Source: Anaerolineales bacterium
GTDB taxonomy: Bacteria > Chloroflexota > Anaerolineae > Anaerolineales > Villigracilaceae
Direction of reading: 5' to 3'
DNA: 47,122 nucleotides
Assembly: GCA_030680795.1 (NCBI GenBank)
Contig: JAUXUL010000002.1
Coordinates: forward strand, 1-47,122
Program-made: the position numbers and the translations under genes
In this document: positions 35,469 to 42,885 of the stretch, piece after piece
Layout: each line of letters begins with the position of its first letter
How positions within the stretch are numbered: position 1 is the first letter of the stretch
Notes under the pieces: generated by a model
Databases searched by the model: none
Seen by the model: the letters and a program-made list of their open reading frames with translations, nothing else
Told to the model about the DNA's origin: nothing

Positions 35469-36425
35469 CTATCTAACTATCCGCGTGCCTGTTTCGCCTT
35501 TGAGCGCGCGTCCGATATTTTCAGGGCTGGTGATAAGAGCTTGCTTGCCGCCGTTTTCAAGATACCAGATCGCAGCCTCAATCTTCGGCGCCATCGAGCC
35601 TTTGGCAAAATGAGTGCCTTCAGCCAGATAGGCTTTAGCTTCGGCGACAGTCATATTGTCCAGCCATTTCTGTTCGGGTTTGCCGAAGTGAATGGCGACT
35701 TTTTCGACAGCCGTGGAAATCAGGAATAAATCGGCTTTGATGAGGCGCGCCAGCAAACTGGAAGCAAAGTCTTTATCAATCACGGCCGCCACACCCTTGT
35801 ATTCATGGTCGCTGAGGTCAATAACCGGGATGCCGCCGCCGCCAACTGTGATCACAACTGCGCCCGCTTTAATAAGGGCTTCCACTGCTGCAAGCTCTAC
35901 GACCTCCATTGGAAGAGGCGAAGCGACCACGCGCCGCCAGCCGCGGCCCGCATCCTCTACCACGCTCCAGCCCAAGTCTTTTTCACGGCGTTTGGCTTCA
36001 GTCTCATCCATGAATGAACCGATCGGCTTGGAGGGGCTTTTGAAAGCGACGTCGTTTTTATCCACCAGCACCTGGGTAACAACGGTGGCGACGGATTTCC
36101 TGATGCCGCGGCGATAAAGCTCGTTGTGCAGGGTCTGCTGCAAGGCATAGCCAATGGCGCCCTGACTATCCGCCCCGCAAACATCCAGCGGGACTTCGTG
36201 CATGCCCTCCACTTTAGCCGCGATTTCCGAGCGCCTTAGAATGAAGCCTACCTGCGGCCCATTCCCGTGACCAATCGCTACATTCCAGCCGGATTCGATC
36301 ATGTCTGCTATGTGAAAGGTGGTCTCTTTGGCGGCCTGATACTGATCTTCAACAGTTTTTTGTTTCTCGTTTTTGATCAACGAGTTGCCGCCAATTGCGA
36401 TGACTGCTAGTTTGTTGTTAGTCAT
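35469..36425 (-). CDS. arcC: Carbamate kinase (ArcC/YqeA-like)
   Basis: The 318-residue amino-acid-kinase-fold protein has the carbamate kinase motifs AIGGNSLI at the start, AIGHGNGPQVG, VVITVGGGGIPV, VIDKDFASSLLA and GSMAPKIEAAIWY near the end. It makes ATP from carbamoyl phosphate and ADP, releasing ammonia and carbon dioxide. Downstream of two carbamoyltransferase genes on the same strand, it is the probable energy-yielding last step of purine-derived ureido-compound breakdown, as yqeA is in the E. coli ygeW cluster. Length is normal and no residue is obviously missing. Confidence 0.92.
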   Translation of the reverse strand: MTNNKLAVIAIGGNSLIKNEKQKTVEDQYQAAKETTFHIADMIESGWNVAIGHGNGPQVGFILRRSEIAAKVEGMHEVPLDVCGADSQGAIGYALQQTLHNELYRRGIRKSVATVVTQVLVDKNDVAFKSPSKPIGSFMDETEAKRREKDLGWSVVEDAGRGWRRVVASPLPMEVVELAAVEALIKAGAVVITVGGGGIPVIDLSDHEYKGVAAVIDKDFASSLLARLIKADLFLISTAVEKVAIHFGKPEQKWLDNMTVAEAKAYLAEGTHFAKGSMAPKIEAAIWYLENGGKQALITSPENIGRALKGETGTRIVR

Positions 36426-36434
36426 ATAGTCTCC

Positions 36435-36498
36435 TAGTCTTATAGTTAGGTAGTCTTAAAGTCAGGTAGTCTTATAGTCAGGTAGTCTTATAGTCGGG
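36435..36498. repeat. Four 16-bp direct repeats
   Basis: Units TAGTCTTATAGTTAGG, with one to three changes, start at 36435, 36451, 36467 and 36483. Inverted copies of the core (GACTACCTGAC) follow near 36548, so the gap between the carbamate kinase and YgeW-like genes can fold back on itself. Confidence 0.8.
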
Positions 36499-36561
36499 TA
36501 GTCTGCTAAACATTCGACCGCCTGACTACTCGACTATGTAACTATTCGACTACCTGACCAA

Positions 36562-37551
36562 CTACGCCATCGTAAGCGCCATCACGGCCTTCTGCGCATG
36601 CAGGCGATTCTCGGCTTCGTCAAAGACTACGGATTGCGGGCCATCCAGGACACTGCTGGTAACTTCAACATCGCGGTCGGCGGGCAAGGGATGCATGTAG
36701 ATGGCGTCCTTGTGGGCAACTTTCAACTTGGCATCATCCATGATCCAGTTCTTGTACAGATCCTGTAGTTTCTTGCCTTCAACCTTATCATTTGTAGTCA
36801 ACAGCGGACCCCAGGATTTGGCGTAGATGACATCCGCACCCTTGCAGGCTTCGGTCATGCCGTCTTTTGAATCAATGATCTCAAACTTAGCGCCGGCGAT
36901 CTTGGCTTGCTCTTTGGCCTGGTTGACAATATCAGGCATCAACGAAAATTCAGGCGGGTAAGCAAGGGTTACATCCATGCCAAAGCGCGGCATTTGCAAA
37001 ATCAAAGACTGAGGCACAGAGATTGGCTTTAGATATGAAGCCGCATACGCCCATGAAACAACGATCTTCTTCTTGCGCAAATCCTTGCCCTTCTTTTCCA
37101 TGATGGTCATGAGGTCAGCCAGACACTGGAAGGGATGGTATATGTCGCATTGCATGTTGAGGACAGGCGCGCGGCTGGATTTGGCGACATCATTTAAATA
37201 TTTATTACCGTCGCCATAATCGCAGTGACGGATGGCAATACCATCGAAATAGCGGCCGAAGATCTCGCCTATTTCTACGGGTGTGTCGCCGTGTGAAATT
37301 TGGGTGGTATTTGAATCGATAAATGCACCATGTCCACCGAGTTGCGCCATGCCCGCTTCGAACGATCCACGGGTGCGCGTGGATGAGAAGAAGAACAGCA
37401 TCGCCAGCGCCTTATCACGCAGATATGGATGCGGTTCACCGAGTGCGCGTTTGCGCTTCAGATCCCACGCCACTTCCAAAACAGTTTCGACTTCCTCTTT
37501 TGTGAAGTCGAGGTCGCCGATGAAATCACGTCCACGAAAGTTTGTTTGCAT
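36562..37551 (-). CDS. ygeW: Knotted carbamoyltransferase, YgeW-like
   Basis: The 329-residue protein has the carbamoyl-phosphate signature FFFSSTRTRGSFE, a HPFQCLADLMT motif, and WAYAASYLKPISVPQ followed by RFGMDVTLAYPPE. The latter closely resembles E. coli YgeW (WAYSPSYGKPLSVPQ), whose chain forms a knot. YKSW-type VIYAKSWGP and MHPLPADRDVEV are also present. It is shorter than E. coli YgeW (396). The start at 37551 follows AAGGAG; the longer frame lies in repeat DNA. YgeW family enzymes are linked to phosphorolysis of ureido acids from purines, giving carbamoyl phosphate for the carbamate kinase encoded downstream. Its natural substrate is inferred. Confidence 0.85.
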   Translation of the reverse strand: MQTNFRGRDFIGDLDFTKEEVETVLEVAWDLKRKRALGEPHPYLRDKALAMLFFFSSTRTRGSFEAGMAQLGGHGAFIDSNTTQISHGDTPVEIGEIFGRYFDGIAIRHCDYGDGNKYLNDVAKSSRAPVLNMQCDIYHPFQCLADLMTIMEKKGKDLRKKKIVVSWAYAASYLKPISVPQSLILQMPRFGMDVTLAYPPEFSLMPDIVNQAKEQAKIAGAKFEIIDSKDGMTEACKGADVIYAKSWGPLLTTNDKVEGKKLQDLYKNWIMDDAKLKVAHKDAIYMHPLPADRDVEVTSSVLDGPQSVVFDEAENRLHAQKAVMALTMA

Positions 37552-37571
37552 TGTTTCTCCTTGTTTAATTT

Positions 37572-37627
37572 GTAAACAAGTAAACAGGTACACACGTATA
37601 CAGGTTCACACGTGTTTACTTGTTTAC
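37572..37627. repeat. 15-bp inverted repeat between carbamoyltransferase genes
   Basis: GTAAACAAGTAAACA (37572-37586) and its exact complement (37613-37627) enclose a 26-base centre containing further short repeats. The tail up to 37670 repeats the GACTACTCGACTA type core seen near 36530. Confidence 0.8.
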
Positions 37628-37667
37628 CTGTCTACTTGACTACTCGACTAACCGACTGCCAAACTAC

Positions 37668-38621
37668 CTACTCCGTTGCGCCTAACACCAACGCCAGCAA
37701 AGCCATTCGCATCACTACGCCGTTGAAGGCTTCCTGCCAATAGCGCGACCAGCGTGTAATATCCACGTCAACAGGGATTTCGTCCATTCGTGGGAGCGAG
37801 TGGAGCAGGATCGCGTCTGATTTGGCTTTCGTCTCCAGCAGTTCACGCGTGATCTTGTAATTCGCGGGCGTCAGGTTGAGTTCGCCGCTGCGCTCATCGC
37901 GAGACTTTGTGTAATCGGGCTGTACCACTGGTTCAACCAGGATCACATCGGCTTCTGCAATGGCTTTCTCAACATGATCCATTTCCTTGAAATTCACGCT
38001 GAACTGCTTGAGTTCCTTCTTGAATTCATCGGTGAGTCCCATATCAGGCGGAGAGACAAAGGTAATCGGACAATCAAACTGACTCAAAGCATAACCGAGC
38101 GAGTGCATCGTTCGCATGCGCATGTCGCCGACCGCCAGCCATTTGAGACCATCAATGCGGCCTTTCTCACGCAGCACGGTGTACAGGTCTGTGAGAATTT
38201 GCGTCGGGTGCTCGCCCCAGCCATCACCGCCGTTGATGATGGGAACACTCGCCCACTTCGCGGCTTCATGCGGCGCGCCTTGCTGAAAGTGGCGCATCAC
38301 GATCACATCGCCATAAAACTCCAGCATCTTGACCGTATCCTTGATCGACTCCTGGTAGAAGTCACCGGCGCGAGTCATCTTGGCATCTGAAAATCCCGTG
38401 ACGTGACCGCCGAGGCGGTGCATGGCGGATTCATGAGCCAGACGCGTGCGCGTCGAGGGCTGATAAAAAGCCGTTACCAGCGTCTTTTCCTTAAGCATGT
38501 CCACGTTCTTTCTTGCGCGTGCGATGGGCTCCATTTTCTGAGCCACATCGAACACATGGAAGAATTCATTCCGCTCGAATTCCTTGAGCGACAAAATGTC
38601 GCGACCATTGAAACTACGCAT
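37668..38621 (-). CDS. Aspartate carbamoyltransferase-like enzyme
   Basis: The 317-residue protein belongs to the ATCase/OTCase family: PSTRTRLAHESAMHRLGG for carbamoyl phosphate, GDGWGEHPTQILTDLYTV and LLHSLPRMDEIPVDVD. It differs from a housekeeping PyrB in several places; for example STRTRLAHE replaces the usual STRTRLSFE. It has no regulatory-chain gene nearby. It starts the carbamoyltransferase pair-carbamate kinase group and has a strong AAGGAGGT ribosome site. It could be biosynthetic PyrB, but the context suggests a catabolic carbamoyltransferase that handles a second ureido compound. The product is a carbamoyltransferase with good confidence; the substrate is open. Confidence 0.8.
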   Translation of the reverse strand: MRSFNGRDILSLKEFERNEFFHVFDVAQKMEPIARARKNVDMLKEKTLVTAFYQPSTRTRLAHESAMHRLGGHVTGFSDAKMTRAGDFYQESIKDTVKMLEFYGDVIVMRHFQQGAPHEAAKWASVPIINGGDGWGEHPTQILTDLYTVLREKGRIDGLKWLAVGDMRMRTMHSLGYALSQFDCPITFVSPPDMGLTDEFKKELKQFSVNFKEMDHVEKAIAEADVILVEPVVQPDYTKSRDERSGELNLTPANYKITRELLETKAKSDAILLHSLPRMDEIPVDVDITRWSRYWQEAFNGVVMRMALLALVLGATE

Positions 38622-38710
38622 GACGAACCTCCTTAATAGTGATGAAGATGGTGGATGATAGTGGACTCCTGTAATTCTAAAGTGTGATTTTCGGCCTGAC
38701 TTATTCCGTT

Positions 38711-38737
38711 AAAAAATATGAGAAGGGGCAACCCTTC
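38711..38737 (-). terminator. Intrinsic terminator after the ygeY-like gene
   Basis: On the minus strand GAAGGG-TTGC-CCCTTC (38722-38737) is followed by a T-rich run (complement of 38711-38716), four bases after the stop codon at 38742. It separates the ade-gntR-ygeY unit from the carbamoyltransferase genes. Confidence 0.75.
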
Positions 38738-38741
38738 AAAC

Positions 38742-39965
38742 TCACTTTTGGCTTTGTTCGGACAACATTTTGGGGAGCAGGGCATAGAACTCCGTGGCGA
38801 GTACCACCTCGTCTAGTGACACATTTTCGTGGCGCATGTGTGCGGTTTTCTCGTCGCCAGGGCCGAAGCCGATGGACGGGATATTTGCCTTGCCGGCCCA
38901 ATAGGTGCCGTTGGTCGAGAAGTCCCACGTGCCCAGCATCCGCTTCTCGCCCCACAGCGCCTCGATAGTGCCCTGCCCAGCCTGCGCCAGCGGATGTGCG
39001 TCATCCAGCAACCAGGGCGGGTAGAACTTCGACACCGGAAAGACGAAGCCTGTGTAGGACGGTGCGTCGTAGAACAACTCTTCGACGTGGATTTCGTCCT
39101 GCAGATAGTCGGGGATCAGCCCCTTGATCTGCGCGATCACCGCGTCACGCGGCTCGCTCAAAGTGATACGGCGGTCGAGATAGATCGTGAACTGATCGGG
39201 CACAGCGTTGAGCGAAGCCGTGCGCGCCATGACGTCTGTCACCGCGATGGAGGGAAAGCCCTGCACCGGATGATAGCCCATCCCGAAGCGCATCCGACGA
39301 TCCAGCTCGCGGATTTGCGTGATGATCGCCATCATCTTGTACACGGCGTTGTCCCCCAGGTAGTGCGATGCCGCGTGCGCCGACCGGCCGGTGGCGGTGA
39401 TCTTCAACTCCACCCTTCCCTTATGCCCGCGATAGACCTGCATTTTAGTCGGCTCGCCGATGACCACGAAATCGGGTCGCACCTGGGGATCGGTCTCGAC
39501 GAAGGCGTTGGGTGCGATGCCATCGCACCACTCTTCCATGTTGCCGAAGTAGTAGGCAGTGTAGCCATCGAGCAGGCCCAGGTCGCGGGCGATGGCCAGT
39601 CCATGCACCATGCCGGGCGTGCTGCCTTTTTCATCGCACGCGCCGCGCGCATACAGGATGTCGGCTTCTACCTTGCCCACGAACGGATCCCAATCCCATT
39701 CACTGGGGTCGCCGACGCCCACGGTGTCAATGTGCGAGTCGAAGACGATCACCTTAGGCCCGTCGCCGATGCGACCGATGGTGTTGCCCATCTTGTCGAA
39801 GCGCGCCTCGTCGAAACCGAGCTTCCGCATCTCGGCCTGGATACGCTCGCCGACATCTTTAAGTTGACCGTCCATACTGGGAATGGCAACAATATCACGT
39901 AAAAATTGAATAATATTCTCATGATTGTCCTGTACTTTTTTCTTTATGTCGTTCACTTTAGTCAT
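38742..39965 (-). CDS. ygeY: YgeY-like M20 family metallohydrolase
   Basis: The 407-residue M20 peptidase/deacylase has metal ligands in FDSHIDTVG (His78), ARGACDEKGS (Asp111), EEWCDG (Glu144-Glu145), GEPT and the C-terminal AHMRHE. The region NMEEWCDGIAPNAF and the whole-length match the YgeY family, annotated as selenium-metabolism-linked hydrolase and linked to purine-derived ureido compounds in E. coli. GAGGTG precedes the ATG. It is last in the operon with gntR, ending at a terminator. The coding sequence from about 38800 to 39870 is visibly GC-richer than its neighbours, which points to a different origin. Confidence 0.85.
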   Translation of the reverse strand: MTKVNDIKKKVQDNHENIIQFLRDIVAIPSMDGQLKDVGERIQAEMRKLGFDEARFDKMGNTIGRIGDGPKVIVFDSHIDTVGVGDPSEWDWDPFVGKVEADILYARGACDEKGSTPGMVHGLAIARDLGLLDGYTAYYFGNMEEWCDGIAPNAFVETDPQVRPDFVVIGEPTKMQVYRGHKGRVELKITATGRSAHAASHYLGDNAVYKMMAIITQIRELDRRMRFGMGYHPVQGFPSIAVTDVMARTASLNAVPDQFTIYLDRRITLSEPRDAVIAQIKGLIPDYLQDEIHVEELFYDAPSYTGFVFPVSKFYPPWLLDDAHPLAQAGQGTIEALWGEKRMLGTWDFSTNGTYWAGKANIPSIGFGPGDEKTAHMRHENVSLDEVVLATEFYALLPKMLSEQSQK

Positions 39966-40019
39966 AAATACACCTCAAGAAATTAATATGGATGATTGCA
40001 ATGCACATTCAGTGTAAAA

Positions 40020-40736
40020 CTAGACTATTCCTACACGACGCACAATATGAAAATGAAAATACCCGGGAATAAAATAACTGAGGGAATAATCTACAACCTT
40101 GCCGCGATCATCGAATAACTGCGAATGGAAATGCAATAACACATCACCGCGCTGAATTTCTATTGCTTTCGCTACTTCTGCAGTTGCGCCAATGGCGCTG
40201 ACATTCGTGCGGGAAGTCTTCAAAGAATCGCCGCGATCCAACAAAAAGTCCAGGACAGACCCGTGGAAGTCGACAGGGAAATCATCCATATGCAGAACAT
40301 CCTCAGGCAATGTATCCTCAAGATAAGCCACAGGTCTATTATCAGTGTGGACCACGCGGCGCACACGAGTCAAATTTTCGCCCACTGGAACATCCAGCAT
40401 CTTCGCAAGTTCTTCATCGGCAGCGGTCGTTTCGATGTTCAAATCACTGACAGAGACCTCAAGCCCCAGGCGCTTTGCAATCGTTTCAAGGCTTTCAAGC
40501 ACTTCCAGACCGCTGTCCATCACCTGCGTCTTGCCGACGACGAAAGTTCCAGCACCCTGCCTGCGGCGAATGAGCCCCTGCGTTTCAAACGAACGCATGG
40601 CTTCGCGCAAAGTAGCGCGAGAAACGCCAAGTTGTTTTGCAAGGTTAGGTTCAGATGGAAGCTGCAGACCGGCCGGTGAACGGGAGATCAAAGCCGCCAG
40701 GTCGACCTGCAATCTTTGAAAAGGAAAATTAGCCAT
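40020..40736 (-). CDS. GntR family transcriptional regulator with UTRA domain
   Basis: The 238-residue protein has an N-terminal winged helix (LPSEPNLAKQLGVSRATLRE, then RSFETQGLIRRRQGAGTFVV, about 24-68) and a C-terminal UTRA effector domain (about 85-235) with VRRVVHTDNRPVAYLED. It is a HutC-type one-component regulator that senses a small molecule. It starts six bases after the adenine deaminase gene and is followed by the ygeY-like gene, so it probably controls this operon and perhaps the others. Two candidate operator types are in the window (TTGTCTGACAA and GT-N-TA-N-AC). The latter fits HutC-type proteins better; which one it binds is unknown. Confidence 0.88.
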   Translation of the reverse strand: MANFPFQRLQVDLAALISRSPAGLQLPSEPNLAKQLGVSRATLREAMRSFETQGLIRRRQGAGTFVVGKTQVMDSGLEVLESLETIAKRLGLEVSVSDLNIETTAADEELAKMLDVPVGENLTRVRRVVHTDNRPVAYLEDTLPEDVLHMDDFPVDFHGSVLDFLLDRGDSLKTSRTNVSAIGATAEVAKAIEIQRGDVLLHFHSQLFDDRGKVVDYSLSYFIPGYFHFHIVRRVGIV

Positions 40737-40742
40737 AGGTCC

Positions 40743-42533
40743 TCAATCCTCCAACACGGGCACAAAATCAAATTGGGATACATCCACAAGACCTTTATCA
40801 GAAATTCTCAATTCAGGAATCACCATCAAAGCCAGCATACTCAATTGCATGTTTGGGTTATTCAACGCACAACCGCAAGCCCTGAAACCAGCGAGCACTG
40901 TCCCGGCTTTCTTTGCAACCCGATCCGCACGCTCGTTCGACATCAAACCCGCGATCTGCAATTCCACCAGCCCGATCACTTTTCCATCTTTTACAACGAT
41001 CTGCCCGCCCCCGCATTTCGCCAGTTCATTTGCGGCAATCGCCATACATGCTTCATCCGTGCCAGCCACGATCATATGATGACTATCATGCGCCACCGTT
41101 GAACCAATGGCGCATTTTTCTTTAAAATTAAAACCGCTCACCAAACCAAGCGTCACCTTGCCGGTTGCGCGGTGCCTTTCCACCAGCGCAATTTTCGCGA
41201 GGTCACGCTTCACATCAGCTCTGACTTCCCCGTTTTCAACAGTGACCTTTTCTCTGAGATGACGTGTGGGCGCCTGATTTTCGATCACGCCGATCACATG
41301 CGCTTCAATACTTGATCCGTGGCCTGCTCTCGTCCGAAGGGCAAAATCCTGCGCTGTGAGATTTCTCTTCAAATGCACAGAATTGGTCACCCATTTGGGA
41401 TACTTCACCACAGGCAATTTGACCTGCCATTCACCATGCTCTGCAATGACCTGTCCTTTGGCAATAACCACATCAGCTGTAAATTTCATCAAATCACTGA
41501 CCAGCAAAACGTCCGCCCAGCGGCCAGGTGCGAGCATGCCCATCTCTTTCGTCAGACCAAAATGCTCGGCTGTATTGATCGTCATCATTTGAATTGCCGT
41601 CATCGGATTCAATCCTTCCGAAATTGCATGACTCAGAACACGATCCATGTGGCCATCCTGCGTGAGTGTTTCAGCATGTGAGTCATCGGTGCAGAGAATG
41701 AAGCGGCGCGAATCCAATTTCTTTTCGGTGATGGCTTTAACGCCAATAGCAACATCATGCCAGGCTGAACCATATCGCAACATCACCTTCATGCCCTGCC
41801 GGACGCGGGCAACCGCATCTTCAAGGCGTGTGCCTTCGTGATCGTCTTCCGCGCCGCCGGCCGCATATCCATGAAATGGAAGTCCGAGGTCCAGCGAGGC
41901 GTAATGCCCGCCAATCACCTTGCCCGCCGCATGGGTGGTGGTCATTTCATCCAGCATCTTTTTATCTCCCATGGATACGCCGCGGAAGTTCATCATCTCG
42001 CCCAAACCAATGATGCCTTTCCATTTCATGGCTTCAGCCACTTCCCTGGGTCCAATGGATGAACCCGGTGTTTCCAGCCCCGGAGCAGATGGAACACAGG
42101 AGGGCATCTGCACCCAGACATGGATGGGCTGTTTCCGGGCCTCATCCACCATCAACTTCACGCCTCTGAGGCCAAAGATGTTCGCGATCTCGTGCGGGTC
42201 AATAAACATGCCGGTCGTGCCGCGCACAGCCGCCGCGCGCACAAACTCGGTCACCGTGACCATGCCTGATTCAACATGCATGTGAGCGTCCAGCAGGCCA
42301 GGCACAAGAAAACGCCCATTGGTTTCGATAACTTGTGTTTTCTTTCCAATCGCATGGCTGGCATCAGGTCCCACATAAGCAATGTGACCTGACACAATGG
42401 CAATATCGGTATCAGGAATGATCTCACCCGATTGCACGCTGACCCATTTTCCGCCGCGAATGACGAGGTCGGCAGGCAGGCGTCCCATCGCAACTTCGAC
42501 GAGATTGCGTGTGAGTTTTGTAGATACAGACAT
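40743..42533 (-). CDS. ade: Adenine deaminase
   Basis: The 596-residue protein has the Ade plan: an amidohydrolase barrel with LDAHMHVESGM, DPHEIANIFG, GHYASLDLGL and CTDDSHAE, then a C-terminal domain with TVAHDSHHMIVAGTDE and AFRACGCALNNPN. The enzyme converts adenine to hypoxanthine and ammonia with two metal ions. An ATG at 42533 has GGAG five bases upstream and is favoured over a GTG two codons earlier. It links adenine to the molybdenum hydroxylase encoded in the same region. It follows a small membrane protein gene and precedes gntR. Confidence 0.93.
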   Translation of the reverse strand: MSVSTKLTRNLVEVAMGRLPADLVIRGGKWVSVQSGEIIPDTDIAIVSGHIAYVGPDASHAIGKKTQVIETNGRFLVPGLLDAHMHVESGMVTVTEFVRAAAVRGTTGMFIDPHEIANIFGLRGVKLMVDEARKQPIHVWVQMPSCVPSAPGLETPGSSIGPREVAEAMKWKGIIGLGEMMNFRGVSMGDKKMLDEMTTTHAAGKVIGGHYASLDLGLPFHGYAAGGAEDDHEGTRLEDAVARVRQGMKVMLRYGSAWHDVAIGVKAITEKKLDSRRFILCTDDSHAETLTQDGHMDRVLSHAISEGLNPMTAIQMMTINTAEHFGLTKEMGMLAPGRWADVLLVSDLMKFTADVVIAKGQVIAEHGEWQVKLPVVKYPKWVTNSVHLKRNLTAQDFALRTRAGHGSSIEAHVIGVIENQAPTRHLREKVTVENGEVRADVKRDLAKIALVERHRATGKVTLGLVSGFNFKEKCAIGSTVAHDSHHMIVAGTDEACMAIAANELAKCGGGQIVVKDGKVIGLVELQIAGLMSNERADRVAKKAGTVLAGFRACGCALNNPNMQLSMLALMVIPELRISDKGLVDVSQFDFVPVLED

Positions 42534-42578
42534 AAGCACTCCGTTGAACGTTTGAACGTTGACAAGTTTATAGTTCGG

Positions 42579-42884
42579 CTATCGAATAGATTGAGTCAGA
42601 ACGAGAAAGCCGATCCAGCCGCTGATAAGAAGGATAGGGACCATCAAGGCAAGGGCCAACGCAGTTTTACCTTTCGAAACGGCATACGCGGAGCCAAAGG
42701 AGAAGAGTGGCAGGATAAACGAAAAAGAAAAATAGAAGCCGAGGTACCACGCGGGAGCCAGATAGAGCACGGCGCCAACCAGTGATAATATCGGGTGCTT
42801 TAACAGGATGCCTGCCAACGCCAACCCCAGTGACGCAATGATTGCTGGCCAGCCAAAGATGATAGGAACCAGGAAATCGGTCAT
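42579..42884 (-). CDS. Small integral membrane protein, unknown
   Basis: The 101-residue protein is almost entirely hydrophobic, with about four membrane helices and a short charged linker (SKGKTALAL). It begins one base after the ssnA-like stop and precedes the adenine deaminase, so it belongs to the purine operon. I do not recognise a family; a permease accessory or stress protein is possible, but nothing in the sequence shows a role. Confidence 0.65.
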   Translation of the reverse strand: MTDFLVPIIFGWPAIIASLGLALAGILLKHPILSLVGAVLYLAPAWYLGFYFSFSFILPLFSFGSAYAVSKGKTALALALMVPILLISGWIGFLVLTQSIR

Positions 42885-42885
42885 G

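Noticed and set aside
36435-36498. Regular short repeats as a CRISPR array
   Set aside because: Units are adjacent, 16 bp, with no unique spacers and no cas genes.
37668-38621. Calling the gene pyrB outright
   Set aside because: The family is clear, but the catabolic context and changed carbamoyl-phosphate loop leave the substrate open.
38829-39902. A 357-codon open frame on the plus strand
   Set aside because: It is antisense to the YgeY-like gene, whose M20 metal ligands are complete; the translation is His/Arg/Asp-rich without any family motif, as expected from GC-rich antisense DNA.
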